Below, one piece after another: positions 16,527 to 25,341 of a stretch of 64,000 nt of DNA. The stretch spans positions 1 to 64,000 of the forward strand of contig JAFSRP010000016.1 in NCBI GenBank assembly GCA_017446045.1, read 5' to 3'. Numbering within the stretch: the first letter of the stretch is position 1; each line of letters begins with the position of its first letter. The stretch is from Lachnospiraceae bacterium (GTDB lineage Bacteria > Bacillota > Clostridia > Lachnospirales > Lachnospiraceae). The translations under genes and the position numbers were made by a program. The notes below the pieces were generated by a model. The model was not told where the DNA came from and ran no database searches. It saw only the letters and a program-made list of their open reading frames with translations.

Positions 16527-16874
16527 TCAGTCCGGCGATCCATTCCGCTCGAGTGCCTTTTCCTCATTTTTGATCTCCCAGTGGATCAGGAAGGTCAGCA
16601 GGCCGCGCAGCACGATAATGGCGCCGAGGATCCCGAGCTCCGACCATTCCCGCACGACAACGGTACGGAGCACCTCACCGCCCATTTTGAACTCCAGTGA
16701 CAGGGCGATGCCCTGTGCCAGCATCAGGCGGACGTTGCTCCCGTGCCTGAGCCAGAGAATAAAGCATTTCACGGCAGTCGTTACCAGAATGAACACGCCG
16801 AATAATTCCATCAGCACCGTGCAGATCTGGGCGATCCCCGTCAGTCCCTGTTCAAATGCTCCAACGATCTCCAT
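16527..16874 (-). CDS. DUF1622 family small membrane protein
   Basis: 115 residues with the layout of DUF1622 proteins. A first membrane helix (about 15-42, ending in I-L-W-L-R-H) is followed by a polar stretch, R-L-M-L-A-Q-G-I-A-L-S-L-E-F-K-M-G-G-E-V-L-R-T, which is the most conserved part of the family. A second helix (about 80-100) precedes a short charged tail. It is predicted to sit in the cytoplasmic membrane; the function is unknown. It lies 30 bases downstream of the Nudix gene on the same strand and may be cotranscribed with it. Confidence 0.8.
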   Translation of the reverse strand: MEIVGAFEQGLTGIAQICTVLMELFGVFILVTTAVKCFILWLRHGSNVRLMLAQGIALSLEFKMGGEVLRTVVVREWSELGILGAIIVLRGLLTFLIHWEIKNEEKALERNGSPD

Positions 16875-16904
16875 TTCAGGTATCCTCCAATCTCAGTCAC
16901 GTTA

Positions 16905-17630
16905 TCATTCCTGATGACGGATGGCGTCTTTCAGGTACAGGACCGCGTCGGCCAGGATCAGTCCGTGGTCGACGGCAATGCCGTCAGAAGAAAGCAGTTC
17001 GTACCGGGTATCCGTCAGCGGACCACGCCGGGTCCGGATCCTCAGGAACGATGCGGTCAGTACACACGGCGCATCCGGCTGTCCCGCAGAGGTAAGCTTT
17101 AGTTCAAACCGGGTGACAGCATTCCCGGACAATGTATCCGTTTCTTCATAGACCTCTTCCAGTTCCACTTCGAACCAGGCGGCGTCCGCCGCATCATCGC
17201 CCGCCCTGACCGGCAGCTCTCCTTCGACAAGTGCCAGATAAGCGGTGGTGATGACCCTCCAGCGGGGGTCGCGGTCCCATGCGCCCCAGGTCCTGAGCTG
17301 TACCATGGGGAGGTCCTGCACACCGGTCTCTTCTTCCAGTTCCCGTCTGGCTGCGTGGTCCAGATCTTCCCGGATATCCACGAAGCCGCCCGGAAGCGCC
17401 CACCATCCGATACTGGGATGATTGCTGCGTTTGATCATGAGCACCCGCAGGGACTGCGCGGCATCCCGGTACGGACCGTCGGAGCGGAGTACGATCATGT
17501 CGACGGTGTTGCTCGGACAGTCATACTTTTTAGCATCATAAACAGAAATGAACTCCTCCAGGGTCTTTCCCTGGCGGTTCTTTTCCCCGGTCCCGCGAAA
17601 ACGGTCGATATCCTGTACAAATGCGCCCAT
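16905..17630 (-). CDS. Nudix hydrolase
   Basis: 241 residues. The Nudix box is complete (residues about 82-104): G-F-V-D-I-R-E followed by seven residues and R-E-L-E-E-E-T-G-V, so the metal-binding glutamates are in place. W-A-L-P-G-G precedes it, as in ADP-ribose pyrophosphatase/NrtR-like proteins. The chain is longer than a bare Nudix domain and has a C-terminal region without an obvious winged helix. It hydrolyses a nucleoside diphosphate linked to some group, possibly ADP-ribose or NADH. The start at 17630 is chosen because GGGAGG lies 6 bases upstream; an upstream in-frame ATG at 17678 has none. A minus-strand TATACT near 17702-17697 may be its -10 box. Confidence 0.88.
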   Translation of the reverse strand: MGAFVQDIDRFRGTGEKNRQGKTLEEFISVYDAKKYDCPSNTVDMIVLRSDGPYRDAAQSLRVLMIKRSNHPSIGWWALPGGFVDIREDLDHAARRELEEETGVQDLPMVQLRTWGAWDRDPRWRVITTAYLALVEGELPVRAGDDAADAAWFEVELEEVYEETDTLSGNAVTRFELKLTSAGQPDAPCVLTASFLRIRTRRGPLTDTRYELLSSDGIAVDHGLILADAVLYLKDAIRHQE

Positions 17631-17737
17631 AGATGCCTCCCACTGCCCGCCGTTCAGACGGGCTGCTGTTACAGGCAATGCCTGATCTCATTCCAGTATA
17701 CCACATTTTCCTCCGGGAAACACTGAGCGGCAACGTC

Positions 17738-17766
17738 TTTACACAGGCAAAGCTCCTAACTATAAT
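17738..17766 (+). promoter_or_regulatory. Promoter of the permease-LysR unit
   Basis: TTTACA (17738-17743), exactly 17 bases, perfect TATAAT (17761-17766); about 110 bases before the permease start. Confidence 0.7.
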
Positions 17767-17875
17767 ATTTACGTAGCGCATAAAGGCCGGCTCACGGCCG
17801 GCTGCAGAGGGCGTTGTGTCCAGGACCGCCTTTATGCCGCCTCGGTTCACTACTGTCTTACCCGGGAGGAATGCC

Positions 17876-18874
17876 ATGCAGAATCTGATCTTCAGCTTTA
17901 ACGCGACGCTGCCGCTGGTGGTCGTGGTCGCCCTTGGCATCCTGCTGCGGCGCATCGGCCTTGTGAACAAGGAATTCGGCGCGCAGTGTGACCGGCTGGT
18001 CTTTCGTGTCGCGCTGCCGGTCACCCTTTTTTCCAATATGTACTTCATGGACATACGGTCCGCCTTCGATGGCCGTTTTGTGGGATTCTGCGCGATCGCC
18101 ACGATCCTTTCCATTGCCGGTGTCTGGATCGGCGGAAGTCTGGCGCTTCGCGGCAGGAAGGGAAAACACGGCAGGAGAGGGGAACCGGGCAAAAAAGAAG
18201 ACCTGGGCGAACTTGTCCAGGCGTCCTACCGGGGGAGCATCGCCGTTTTGGGCAATGCGCTCCTTTCCAATATCTACGGTTCCTCCGCCATGGCGCCGCT
18301 GATGATCCTCGGCAGTGTTCCGCTCTACAACATTGCTGCCTGCCTGATCCTGGCAATGTGCGCGCCGGACAGGGACGATGACGAAGAGCGCAGTATGGCG
18401 TCGCAGCTGAAAAAGGGCCTGAAAGGAGTGGCGTCGAACCCGATCATCCTCGGGATCATCGCCGGATGTATCTGTTCGCTCGCGCGCTTCCATTTCCCGC
18501 AATTCATCGATTCTTCTGTCAGGAGCGTCAGTTCCCTGACGACCCCGCTTTCCCTGCTGTCCATCGGTTTCGGATTCAAAGGACGGGAGGCTCTGGGCAG
18601 GCTGCAGCTTTCCGGTGCTGCGACGATCATGAAACTTCTGGTCATACCGGCTGTATTCGTCCCCGCCGCTGTCTGCATGGGGTTTCGGGGCGAAGCGCTG
18701 ATCGCGATCCTCATCATGCTGGGAAGCCCGTCGACGCCGTCCTGCTACACCATGGCCCGCAATTACGGCTACGAAGGCGTCATTTCCGCGAGCGCGGTGG
18801 TGTTGACGATGCTGGGCAGCGCTTTCAGCGTGACCCTGGGCATCCTGGTCCTGCGAACGATGGGGCTGGTCTGA
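17876..18874 (+). CDS. AEC family transporter
   Basis: 332 residues, mostly hydrophobic, with the two-half arrangement of auxin-efflux-carrier (AEC) family permeases: about ten membrane helices split by a charged cytoplasmic loop near residues 85-110 (G-R-K-G-K-H-G-R-R). Conserved helix-break segments such as L-V-F-R-V-A-L-P-V-T-L-F and S-N-P-I-I-L-G are visible. Bacterial members move carboxylates or amino acids such as malate. The start at 17876 follows GGGAGG at 6 bases spacing; the upstream in-frame ATGs lack a site. It is 30 bases ahead of a LysR gene and upstream of an amino-acid lyase operon, so uptake or efflux of the amino acids or 2-oxoacids involved is a reasonable guess. Confidence 0.85.
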   Translation: MQNLIFSFNATLPLVVVVALGILLRRIGLVNKEFGAQCDRLVFRVALPVTLFSNMYFMDIRSAFDGRFVGFCAIATILSIAGVWIGGSLALRGRKGKHGRRGEPGKKEDLGELVQASYRGSIAVLGNALLSNIYGSSAMAPLMILGSVPLYNIAACLILAMCAPDRDDDEERSMASQLKKGLKGVASNPIILGIIAGCICSLARFHFPQFIDSSVRSVSSLTTPLSLLSIGFGFKGREALGRLQLSGAATIMKLLVIPAVFVPAAVCMGFRGEALIAILIMLGSPSTPSCYTMARNYGYEGVISASAVVLTMLGSAFSVTLGILVLRTMGLV

Positions 18875-18904
18875 GCTTATGACAGCAGAACAGGAGATAG
18901 TTTC

Positions 18905-19807
18905 ATGGAGATAAGAAACCTGCAGACCTTTGTGACAGCGGCTGCGCTTCTGAATTTCACACAGACGGCACGGGAACTGGGATACAGTCAGTCCAATGTC
19001 AGTACGCAGATCCGGCAGCTCGAAGAGGAGCTGGACGTCCGGCTCTTCGACAGGATCGGCAGGACAGTCGCTCTGACACAGCAGGGACAGGAGCTGCTGC
19101 CGTACGCAAGAGAGATCGTGAGCCAGTCGGCGCAGATGGGAAATGCCCTGAAAGAAGACGACGAGCTCGGCGGCGTCCTCAGGGCAGGCGTCTGCGAATC
19201 GGTGTTCGACGCATGCTTTGAGCAATGCTTCCGGATCTTTCACAGGCGATTTCCAAAGGTACATCTGGAGGTGCAGACAGGGAGCACGGCCGGGCTTCTG
19301 GGCATGCTGCAGAAGAATACGCTCGATGCCGCCTGTCTGATCGACCGGCAGCTGTCTCCCCGGAACTGGCAGTGTCTTGCGGAGTACCCGGTACGCGTGG
19401 GCATCGTGGTAAGCGCGTCCCACCGGCTTGCCGGCCGCACGGCGCTTGCAGTGGAAGACCTGCGGCAGGAGACGTTCCTACTTATGGAGGAGAGCGCCCC
19501 GTACAACCTGACCTTTTATCCCATGTTTTCCGGGATCGATATGGATCTGGAGGAACACATCCTGCTCCGGACGGAAAGCTGCAGCATGGCGGCGAAGCTG
19601 GTGGCCGGGAGTGATATGGTGTCTTTCCTGCCGGAATATGCCGTACGGAAAATGTCGGATGCGGGGAAGATCCGGTTCATCCCCTTAAGCGGATATACAC
19701 AGCAGATGAAGGTCCAGATCGCGGTACACAGAAACAAAGTGGTGACACCGCAGATCCTGGGCTTTGCGAAAACATTCGTGGAGATGGCGGGCGAAAACGC
19801 GCTGTAA
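18905..19807 (+). CDS. LysR family transcriptional regulator
   Basis: 300 residues with a typical LysR N-terminal winged helix-turn-helix. M-E-I-R-N-L-Q-T-F-V-T-A-A begins the domain, F-T-Q-T-A-R-E-L-G-Y-S-Q-S-N-V-S is the recognition helix region, and L-F-D-R-I-G-R-T-V-A-L-T-Q-Q-G closes it. A periplasmic-binding-like effector domain occupies about residues 90-295. It sits between the AEC transporter and the lyase operon on the same strand. LysR proteins usually activate adjacent genes on binding a pathway metabolite; the palindrome overlapping the promoter at 19870-19905 is a likely target. The effector is unknown. Confidence 0.92.
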   Translation: MEIRNLQTFVTAAALLNFTQTARELGYSQSNVSTQIRQLEEELDVRLFDRIGRTVALTQQGQELLPYAREIVSQSAQMGNALKEDDELGGVLRAGVCESVFDACFEQCFRIFHRRFPKVHLEVQTGSTAGLLGMLQKNTLDAACLIDRQLSPRNWQCLAEYPVRVGIVVSASHRLAGRTALAVEDLRQETFLLMEESAPYNLTFYPMFSGIDMDLEEHILLRTESCSMAAKLVAGSDMVSFLPEYAVRKMSDAGKIRFIPLSGYTQQMKVQIAVHRNKVVTPQILGFAKTFVEMAGENAL

Positions 19808-19869
19808 CTAACAAAAGATCGGCTGCAAATCGATCAATAATACTGATCAATATCATAAAAACTATCTGT

Positions 19870-19905
19870 TTTACATATCGTTTCTTATGTGATGTAATAC
19901 ATAAG
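19870..19905 (+). promoter_or_regulatory. Promoter with overlapping palindrome ahead of the lyase operon
   Basis: TTTACA (19870-19875), 17 bases, TGTAAT (19893-19898). CTTATGT (19884-19890) and ACATAAG (19899-19905) form an inverted repeat with an 8-base gap that spans the -10 box and contains a T-N11-A core. This is a plausible LysR-type site. The overlap with -10 would suit repression or auto-control better than classical activation. Confidence 0.5.
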
Positions 19906-19951
19906 GCAGAAATAAAGCAGCACTGGCTGATATTCACAGGGGGTATGTAAA

Positions 19952-21139
19952 ATGGAAATGAACAGGAATTATACCGTCAACACGGTAGCTGTACACGGCG
20001 GTGCCAGAAAAGATGATGTCTTCGGCGCGATCAACGAGCCGATCTATATGACTTCCAACTACCGGATCCCGACGGACGGATCGCCTGTGGACTGGACCGG
20101 CATCGAGTCCAATATTTACTGCAGGAACCGCAATCCCAACCAGATGGTGCTGCAGGACAAGCTGTGCGCGCTCACCGGCGCGGAAGAAGCCGTCGTCCTG
20201 GGCAGCGGTGTGGCTGCGCTTTCCGGTGTTTTCATTCCCTTCCTGAGCAGCGGGGACCATGTGATCGTCTCCGAGGTATGCTACAGCGCCGTCAATCTCC
20301 TGTGGAGAAAGTACCTTCCGGAAAAATACAACATCGAAGTGACCCTGCTGGATATTACGGACACGGAAGCCGTGAGGGCGGCAATGCGTCCCAACACGAA
20401 GCTGATCCATGTCGAGATGCCCGGCAACCCGACCACCGGCCTTGCGGACCTTGATGAGATCGTGAAGATCGCGCATGAAGCAGGCGCGCTGGTCAGCTGC
20501 GACGCGACCTTCGCGGGACCGATCTGCATCTACCCCTTAAAGCACGGCGTGGATCTTGAGATCCACAGCATGACCAAATACATCAACGGCCACGGCGATT
20601 CTCTCGGCGGCTGTGTTATGGGCAGCCATAAGCTGATCCGCGAGATCAAGGAATTTGCCATGGTCAATCTGGGCGGGATCCTGAGCCCGTTCAACGCCTG
20701 GCTGATCGCGAGAGGCCTTTGCACCCTGCCGCTCCGCATGAAGCAGCACAGTGAGGTCGCACTGAAGGTCGCACAGTATCTGGAGCAGAACCCGGCGACC
20801 CGTTTCATCTGGTATCCGGGCCTCGAGAGCCATCCGCACCACGACAGGGCCCTGAAATACATGGCCAACGGCGAATACTCCGCGATGATCTCCTTCGACC
20901 TTAAGGGAACGGATGAGCAGAAGATGAAGTTTCTGGACAACCTTCACCTGGTCACCCATGCGGTATCCCTGGGCGACATCGAGAGCCTGATCGTTTATAA
21001 CGATAAATACGGCGATAAGATGCAGCATTATCCGGAGATCTTCCGTCCGGGCTTCTTCCGCTTCAGCATCGGCCTGGAATCCGCGGAAGATATCATCGCC
21101 GACATGCAGCAGGCAATGGAAGCAGCGGGGATCGCGTAA
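19952..21139 (+). CDS. Trans-sulfuration (Cys/Met metabolism) PLP enzyme, gamma-lyase/synthase type
   Basis: 395 residues, fold-type I PLP enzyme of the cystathionine gamma-synthase / methionine gamma-lyase family. Markers include the N-terminal T-V-A-V-H-G-G, the active-site Y-C-R-N-R-N-P-N segment, G-S-G-V-A-A-L, E-M-P-G-N-P-T, D184 (C-D-A-T-F-A-G-P) and PLP lysine K209 in S-M-T-K-Y-I-N-G-H-G-D. The usual Y-G-G-T-Y loop is replaced by C-Y-S-A-V-N (Y111), so substrate preference may differ from standard enzymes. In the context of ammonia-lyases for threonine and serine, breakdown of methionine, homocysteine or cysteine to a 2-oxoacid, ammonia and a thiol is more likely than biosynthesis. First gene of the lyase operon. 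Confidence 0.85.
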   Translation: MEMNRNYTVNTVAVHGGARKDDVFGAINEPIYMTSNYRIPTDGSPVDWTGIESNIYCRNRNPNQMVLQDKLCALTGAEEAVVLGSGVAALSGVFIPFLSSGDHVIVSEVCYSAVNLLWRKYLPEKYNIEVTLLDITDTEAVRAAMRPNTKLIHVEMPGNPTTGLADLDEIVKIAHEAGALVSCDATFAGPICIYPLKHGVDLEIHSMTKYINGHGDSLGGCVMGSHKLIREIKEFAMVNLGGILSPFNAWLIARGLCTLPLRMKQHSEVALKVAQYLEQNPATRFIWYPGLESHPHHDRALKYMANGEYSAMISFDLKGTDEQKMKFLDNLHLVTHAVSLGDIESLIVYNDKYGDKMQHYPEIFRPGFFRFSIGLESAEDIIADMQQAMEAAGIA

Positions 21140-21282
21140 AGCAAGAGCCGGAGAACAAAGTGCCGGAGCAGGATGAAGCCAACAGCCTGTTTCCGGCACA
21201 TCGTGTTATAATAGAAAAAATACATACGGACCGGGAAGAATGTATCCGGAAAGACAACATATAAAAGGAGACGCTGCGGAAT

Positions 21283-22278
21283 ATGGAAACAAAAACGACG
21301 CTGACGCTGCAGGATGTTAAGGACGCGCGGGAACGCATCCGCCCCTATATCCGTCATACGCCCCTGCTGCGGGTCGAGGACCTGGATCCTGTCCTTGGCT
21401 GCGCGGTCTATCTGAAGCCCGAAATGCTGCAGGTGACCGGCGCGTTCAAGGCAAGAGGCGCATTCAACAAGATCCTGACCCTTTCGGAAGAAGACAGGAA
21501 GCACGGCATTATTTTCAGTTCCTCAGGGAACCATGCGGCAGCCTGCGCGTATGCGGGTTCCGTCCTCGGCGTCGAGGCCTATGCCGTGATGCCCCGGGAT
21601 ACGCCGAAGGCAAAAGTAGAAAACTGCACGAAGCACGGCGGCCATGCGATCCTGTGGGACCGGAACTACCCTTCCCGCCTGAAGAAGGTCGCCGATGAGA
21701 TGAAGGAGCACGGATATGTCCTTGCGCACGGCTTTGAGGACTATATGGTCATGGCCGGACAGGGAACCATTGCCTTGGAGATCCTCGAGGATGAGCCGCA
21801 GATCCGCACCGTCATTGCCCCAATCGGCGGGGGCGGACTGATCTCGGGCATTTCCACGGCGGTCAAGGAGACCGATCCTTCGATCCGCGTGATCGGTGTC
21901 CAGGCGGCGGCGAGCTGCGGATACTATCTCAGCCGCCTGAACGGGAGGCCTGCCCGCATGGAGTCCCTGGCGACGATCGCGGACGGCATCAATTCCCCCG
22001 GAACTTCCAAAAACCCGTATCCCATCATAGAGAAGTACGTGGATGAGATCGTTCCTGTCGGGGAAGCGGATATCGCGGAAGCTGTCAGGCTGATCGGACA
22101 GTATGCACACCTGGTGGCAGAGCCCACCTCAGCAGTCGTGGTCGCAGCCCTGCTGTCCGGAAGGATCAAAACCGCCCCGGATGAAAAGGTCGCCTGCGTG
22201 CTGACCTCGGGCAACTATGACATCGATCTTATCGGACGGTTCTATAAAGGCGAAGAAGTAGAAGGCACCGTGGAATAA
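21283..22278 (+). CDS. Threonine/serine ammonia-lyase (catabolic type)
   Basis: 331 residues, fold-type II PLP enzyme. Schiff-base lysine K56 is in G-A-F-K-A-R-G-A, followed by the S-S-G-N-H-A-A asparagine loop and the phosphate-binding P-I-G-G-G-G-L-I-S-G. It deaminates L-threonine (or serine) to 2-oxobutyrate (or pyruvate). There is no C-terminal ACT-like regulatory domain, so it resembles the catabolic TdcB rather than feedback-regulated IlvA. AAAAGGAG precedes the ATG, with an upstream -10-like TATAAT near 21206. The preceding gap of 143 bases holds a GCCGG hairpin. Hydroxy-aspartate dehydratase is an alternative activity of the fold. Confidence 0.85.
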   Translation: METKTTLTLQDVKDARERIRPYIRHTPLLRVEDLDPVLGCAVYLKPEMLQVTGAFKARGAFNKILTLSEEDRKHGIIFSSSGNHAAACAYAGSVLGVEAYAVMPRDTPKAKVENCTKHGGHAILWDRNYPSRLKKVADEMKEHGYVLAHGFEDYMVMAGQGTIALEILEDEPQIRTVIAPIGGGGLISGISTAVKETDPSIRVIGVQAAASCGYYLSRLNGRPARMESLATIADGINSPGTSKNPYPIIEKYVDEIVPVGEADIAEAVRLIGQYAHLVAEPTSAVVVAALLSGRIKTAPDEKVACVLTSGNYDIDLIGRFYKGEEVEGTVE

Positions 22279-22310
22279 GTTCCAAAGTTTATACCCGGGA
22301 GGATACGCAC

Positions 22311-23426
22311 ATGCTCGATTATACGATCCGTGATACAGATGATATCATTACACCGGCGCTGATTTATTATAAGGACGGGCTGCTGGAAAATGCCGCCCGC
22401 GCGATCCGTATGGCCGGCGGGGCAGATCGCCTGTGGCCGCATGTCAAGACCCATAAGAGCATGGATATGGTCCACATGCTGATGAAGCTCGGGATCCGGC
22501 GCTTCAAATGCGCCCAGATCGCGGAGCTGGAAATGGTCTGCCGGGCAGGTGCGGACGCCGCGATCCTCTCCATGCCGCCGGCAGGTCCGACGGCCCGCAG
22601 AGCTGCCGCGCTGGTCAGGGCTTTTCCGGACACGGCGCTGTATTTCATTGCGGACTGCCGGGAGCATATCGGGGATTATGCGCGGGCAGCAGCAGAGGCA
22701 GGTGTTTCGTTCCGCCTCCTGATGGACGTCAATTTCGATATGGACCGGACCGGCGCGCCGCTGTCGAAAGCGGAGGAGCTGTTTGCGTTTGCCGCGGAGC
22801 AGGAGGGGGTCGAATTCTTGGGCTTTCACTGCTATGACGGAAACCGCCATGAGGAGATCGGCAAGCGGCAGAAGATCGTGGACAAGGCCGATGCGGCGGT
22901 GTTCCGTATGCGGGACCGCCTGGTCTCCTGTGGGTTCCGTCCGGAAGTGATCGTATTTGGGGGTTCCCCTTCGTTTCCGTGTCATGTAAAATATCAGGGA
23001 GAAGGGATCTGGTATTCCCCGGGAACGATCATGATCTTTGACAAAAATTACAGCACAGCGTTCCCGGATCTGGATTTCGTGCATGCTGCCGCGATCATGT
23101 CCAGGGTCATCAGCCGGCCGGCAGAGGGACTGTTTACGCTGGATTGCGGCTACAAGGGGATCTCGGGAGACCCGCCGATGGAAAAGCGGGCATATATCGC
23201 CGGCTTCGGCCACTGCAGGCCGGTCCTGCAGAACGAGGAGCATCTGGTCTTTAAGATGGATCCCGGATATGAGGCCAAGACGCCTGCGGTCGGAACGGTC
23301 TTTTATCTGATCCCGGGGCATATCTGCCCCTGCGCGCTGCTCTATCCGGAGATCCTCATTGCGGAAAACGGTGAGATCATTGATCACTGGGAGACCACGG
23401 CGCGCGACCGCCGGATCACCTGGTAA
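22311..23426 (+). CDS. D-serine dehydratase-like / D-threonine aldolase family PLP protein
   Basis: 371 residues, alanine-racemase-like (fold-type III) PLP protein. The N-terminal barrel carries H-V-K-T-H-K with PLP lysine K46. The C-terminal beta domain has H337-I-C339, matching the H-x-C zinc pair of eukaryotic-type D-serine dehydratase (DSD1) rather than the H-x-D of D-threonine aldolase. This favours zinc-dependent elimination of D-serine (or D-threonine-like substrates) to a 2-oxoacid and ammonia. It lies 32 bases after the threonine dehydratase and 11 bases before L-serine dehydratase, so the operon would treat both enantiomers. A CGGGAGG site precedes the ATG. Confidence 0.8.
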   Translation: MLDYTIRDTDDIITPALIYYKDGLLENAARAIRMAGGADRLWPHVKTHKSMDMVHMLMKLGIRRFKCAQIAELEMVCRAGADAAILSMPPAGPTARRAAALVRAFPDTALYFIADCREHIGDYARAAAEAGVSFRLLMDVNFDMDRTGAPLSKAEELFAFAAEQEGVEFLGFHCYDGNRHEEIGKRQKIVDKADAAVFRMRDRLVSCGFRPEVIVFGGSPSFPCHVKYQGEGIWYSPGTIMIFDKNYSTAFPDLDFVHAAAIMSRVISRPAEGLFTLDCGYKGISGDPPMEKRAYIAGFGHCRPVLQNEEHLVFKMDPGYEAKTPAVGTVFYLIPGHICPCALLYPEILIAENGEIIDHWETTARDRRITW

Positions 23427-23437
23427 GGAGGTATACT

Positions 23438-25099
23438 ATGGCCAACGAGAAACCGAGTATTTTCAATGATGTTCTGGGACCGATCATGCGCGGTGCCTCC
23501 AGCTCCCACGTGGGCGGCGCGTTCCGGATCGCGAAGCTGATCCGCCTGGCGCACGGCGCGGCGGCACTGGATTCTGTTCTGTGTGAGTTTGATACCTATG
23601 GAACACAGGCAGCGACGCACGTCGGCCATGGTTCCGATTTCGGTTTCCTCTGCGGCATGCTGGGCGTGGAACTGACGGACAGCCGTGCTGCCGGGATCTA
23701 TGAGATCGCAAAGACTTCCAAGCCGGATATCGCGTTTGCCGTGGTCCCCATGCGTGAAGAAGACCTTACCCTGCACCGCGTGACCGTTGCCCTGAAGGAC
23801 GGCAGCTCCCATTGCTGGGACGGCGTGACTTCCATGGGCGGCGGCATGGTCGAACTGACAGCCTATGACGGATATAAGATCTCCATGCACGGGGATTATT
23901 ATGAGCTTTTGCTGAAGGCCGGTGAGCCGGAGGCAGGCGAAGACCTGCTTCAGCATATGCAGAAGGTCCTTAAAGAGCAGCTTCACCCGGACAGCATTTC
24001 CATGAGTATCTCCGGCAGCGCGGCCACCCAGGCTGCCTGGATCGCGCAGAAATGCGGTGCGGCTTCGGAAGGCGGCCCGGTCCTTTTCGAGGTCAGATCC
24101 TGTCATCCCTTTGATCAGGCTGCCCTGCAGGCGGTCGCCGATGCGCTGCATCCCGCGGAAATGCTGGTGATCGACGCGGTGCTCCCGACGCTTTCGAGAG
24201 CCGGCCTGACGGTGCCTTTTGTCACTGCGGAGGAAACGCTGTCTTACCTGAAGGACCATCCCATGAGTTTTGCCGACGCGGCTGCGCTCTATGAAGCGGA
24301 ACGCGGCGGTACGACCCCGGAAGACTCCCGGGAGAAGATGCGCGAGATCATGCGTGTCATGAAGGACGGCGTGGAGGAAGGTCTCGCGGGCACTTCCTAT
24401 GCAGACCGCATTCTGGGACCCCAGTCGCACCAGATCGCGCAGGAAGAAAAGAAAGGCCGTCTGGTGCCGGATCCTGTCATCAACCGTATCGTGGAATCCG
24501 TGACGGCCGTGATGGAAGTGAAGAGTTCCTACGGCGTCTATGTGGCATCTCCCACCGGCGGTTCCTGCGGCTGCCTGCCCGGAACGCTGGTCGGCATTGC
24601 CAAGGCGCTGGATCTCAGCGACGAGGTACTGCTGGACGGACTGCTTGCCGCCGGACTGATCGGCGTCTACATTGCCCACTTCTCATGCTTCGGCGCGGAC
24701 GTCGGCGCCTGCCAGGTAGAGTGCGGCTCTGCCGGAGCAATGGCGGCTGCAGGCATTGCGGCTATGATGGGCGGGACCCCGCAGGAATGCATGGATGCGG
24801 CGGCATTTGCCCTGCACGGAGCGACCGGACTGGGCTGCGATCCCATCGGAGGACGTGTCGAGGTGCCCTGCCTTGAGAAGAATATCATGTGCGGCGTACA
24901 CGCCCTGGCTTCGGCCAACATGGCGCTTGCCGGCTACGATAAGGTCGTTCCGCTGGATGAATCGATCCAGGCGGTGGCGAACATTTCGGAGATCCTGCCC
25001 TTCCAGCTCAAGTGCAGCCTGGAATGCGGACTCAGCGTCGGATGCACCTCCCGCAGGATCGAACAGGAACTTGCTGCAAGGCAGGCAGGGACGGTGTAA
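23438..25099 (+). CDS. sdaA: L-serine dehydratase, iron-sulfur type, single chain
   Basis: 553 residues, combining the SdaA beta domain (about 1-190) and the catalytic alpha domain (about 250-540) in one chain, the arrangement of E. coli-type enzymes rather than split Bacillus SdaAA/SdaAB. It deaminates L-serine to pyruvate with an oxygen-labile 4Fe-4S cluster. Cluster cysteines C429 (E-C-G-S-A-G-A), C467 (G-C-D-P-I-G-G) and C478 (V-P-C-L-E-K-N) are present, as is the S-S-S-H-V-G-G substrate loop near the N-terminus. Between the domains lies an inserted stretch of about 60 residues (E-V-R-S-C-H-P-F onward). Last gene of the lyase operon. Confidence 0.92.
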   Translation: MANEKPSIFNDVLGPIMRGASSSHVGGAFRIAKLIRLAHGAAALDSVLCEFDTYGTQAATHVGHGSDFGFLCGMLGVELTDSRAAGIYEIAKTSKPDIAFAVVPMREEDLTLHRVTVALKDGSSHCWDGVTSMGGGMVELTAYDGYKISMHGDYYELLLKAGEPEAGEDLLQHMQKVLKEQLHPDSISMSISGSAATQAAWIAQKCGAASEGGPVLFEVRSCHPFDQAALQAVADALHPAEMLVIDAVLPTLSRAGLTVPFVTAEETLSYLKDHPMSFADAAALYEAERGGTTPEDSREKMREIMRVMKDGVEEGLAGTSYADRILGPQSHQIAQEEKKGRLVPDPVINRIVESVTAVMEVKSSYGVYVASPTGGSCGCLPGTLVGIAKALDLSDEVLLDGLLAAGLIGVYIAHFSCFGADVGACQVECGSAGAMAAAGIAAMMGGTPQECMDAAAFALHGATGLGCDPIGGRVEVPCLEKNIMCGVHALASANMALAGYDKVVPLDESIQAVANISEILPFQLKCSLECGLSVGCTSRRIEQELAARQAGTV

Positions 25100-25167
25100 A
25101 GAGACGGACCGGCCGGTGCATTGGACCAAACAGAGAGTTATAGAGTTAGAGCTATAAGACAAAAATG

Positions 25168-25208
25168 GCTGCGTTTCCGGGATGATCGCCCGAAAGCGCA
25201 GCTTTTTT
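25168..25208 (+). terminator. Terminator of the amino-acid lyase operon
   Basis: GCTGCG (25168-25173) plus inner bases pair with CGCAGC (25197-25202), followed by TTTTTT. Confidence 0.88.
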
Positions 25209-25341
25209 CGCGTAGGAGTTTGTGATCCGGGTCTGCGTATTCTTCAAAAAGACGCTCGGAGTGCTGATGGAAGAAAACCGGCAAAATACCGGGTTTTTCA
25301 AAAAAAGTATTTTCCATTTATATTCCGGGAAGCCTGGCCTG

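Noticed and set aside
16398-16700. Open frames of 100 and 155 codons after the amidohydrolase gene
   Set aside because: They start in the AT-rich repeat array and run antisense through the DUF1622 gene; no ribosome sites or domain content.
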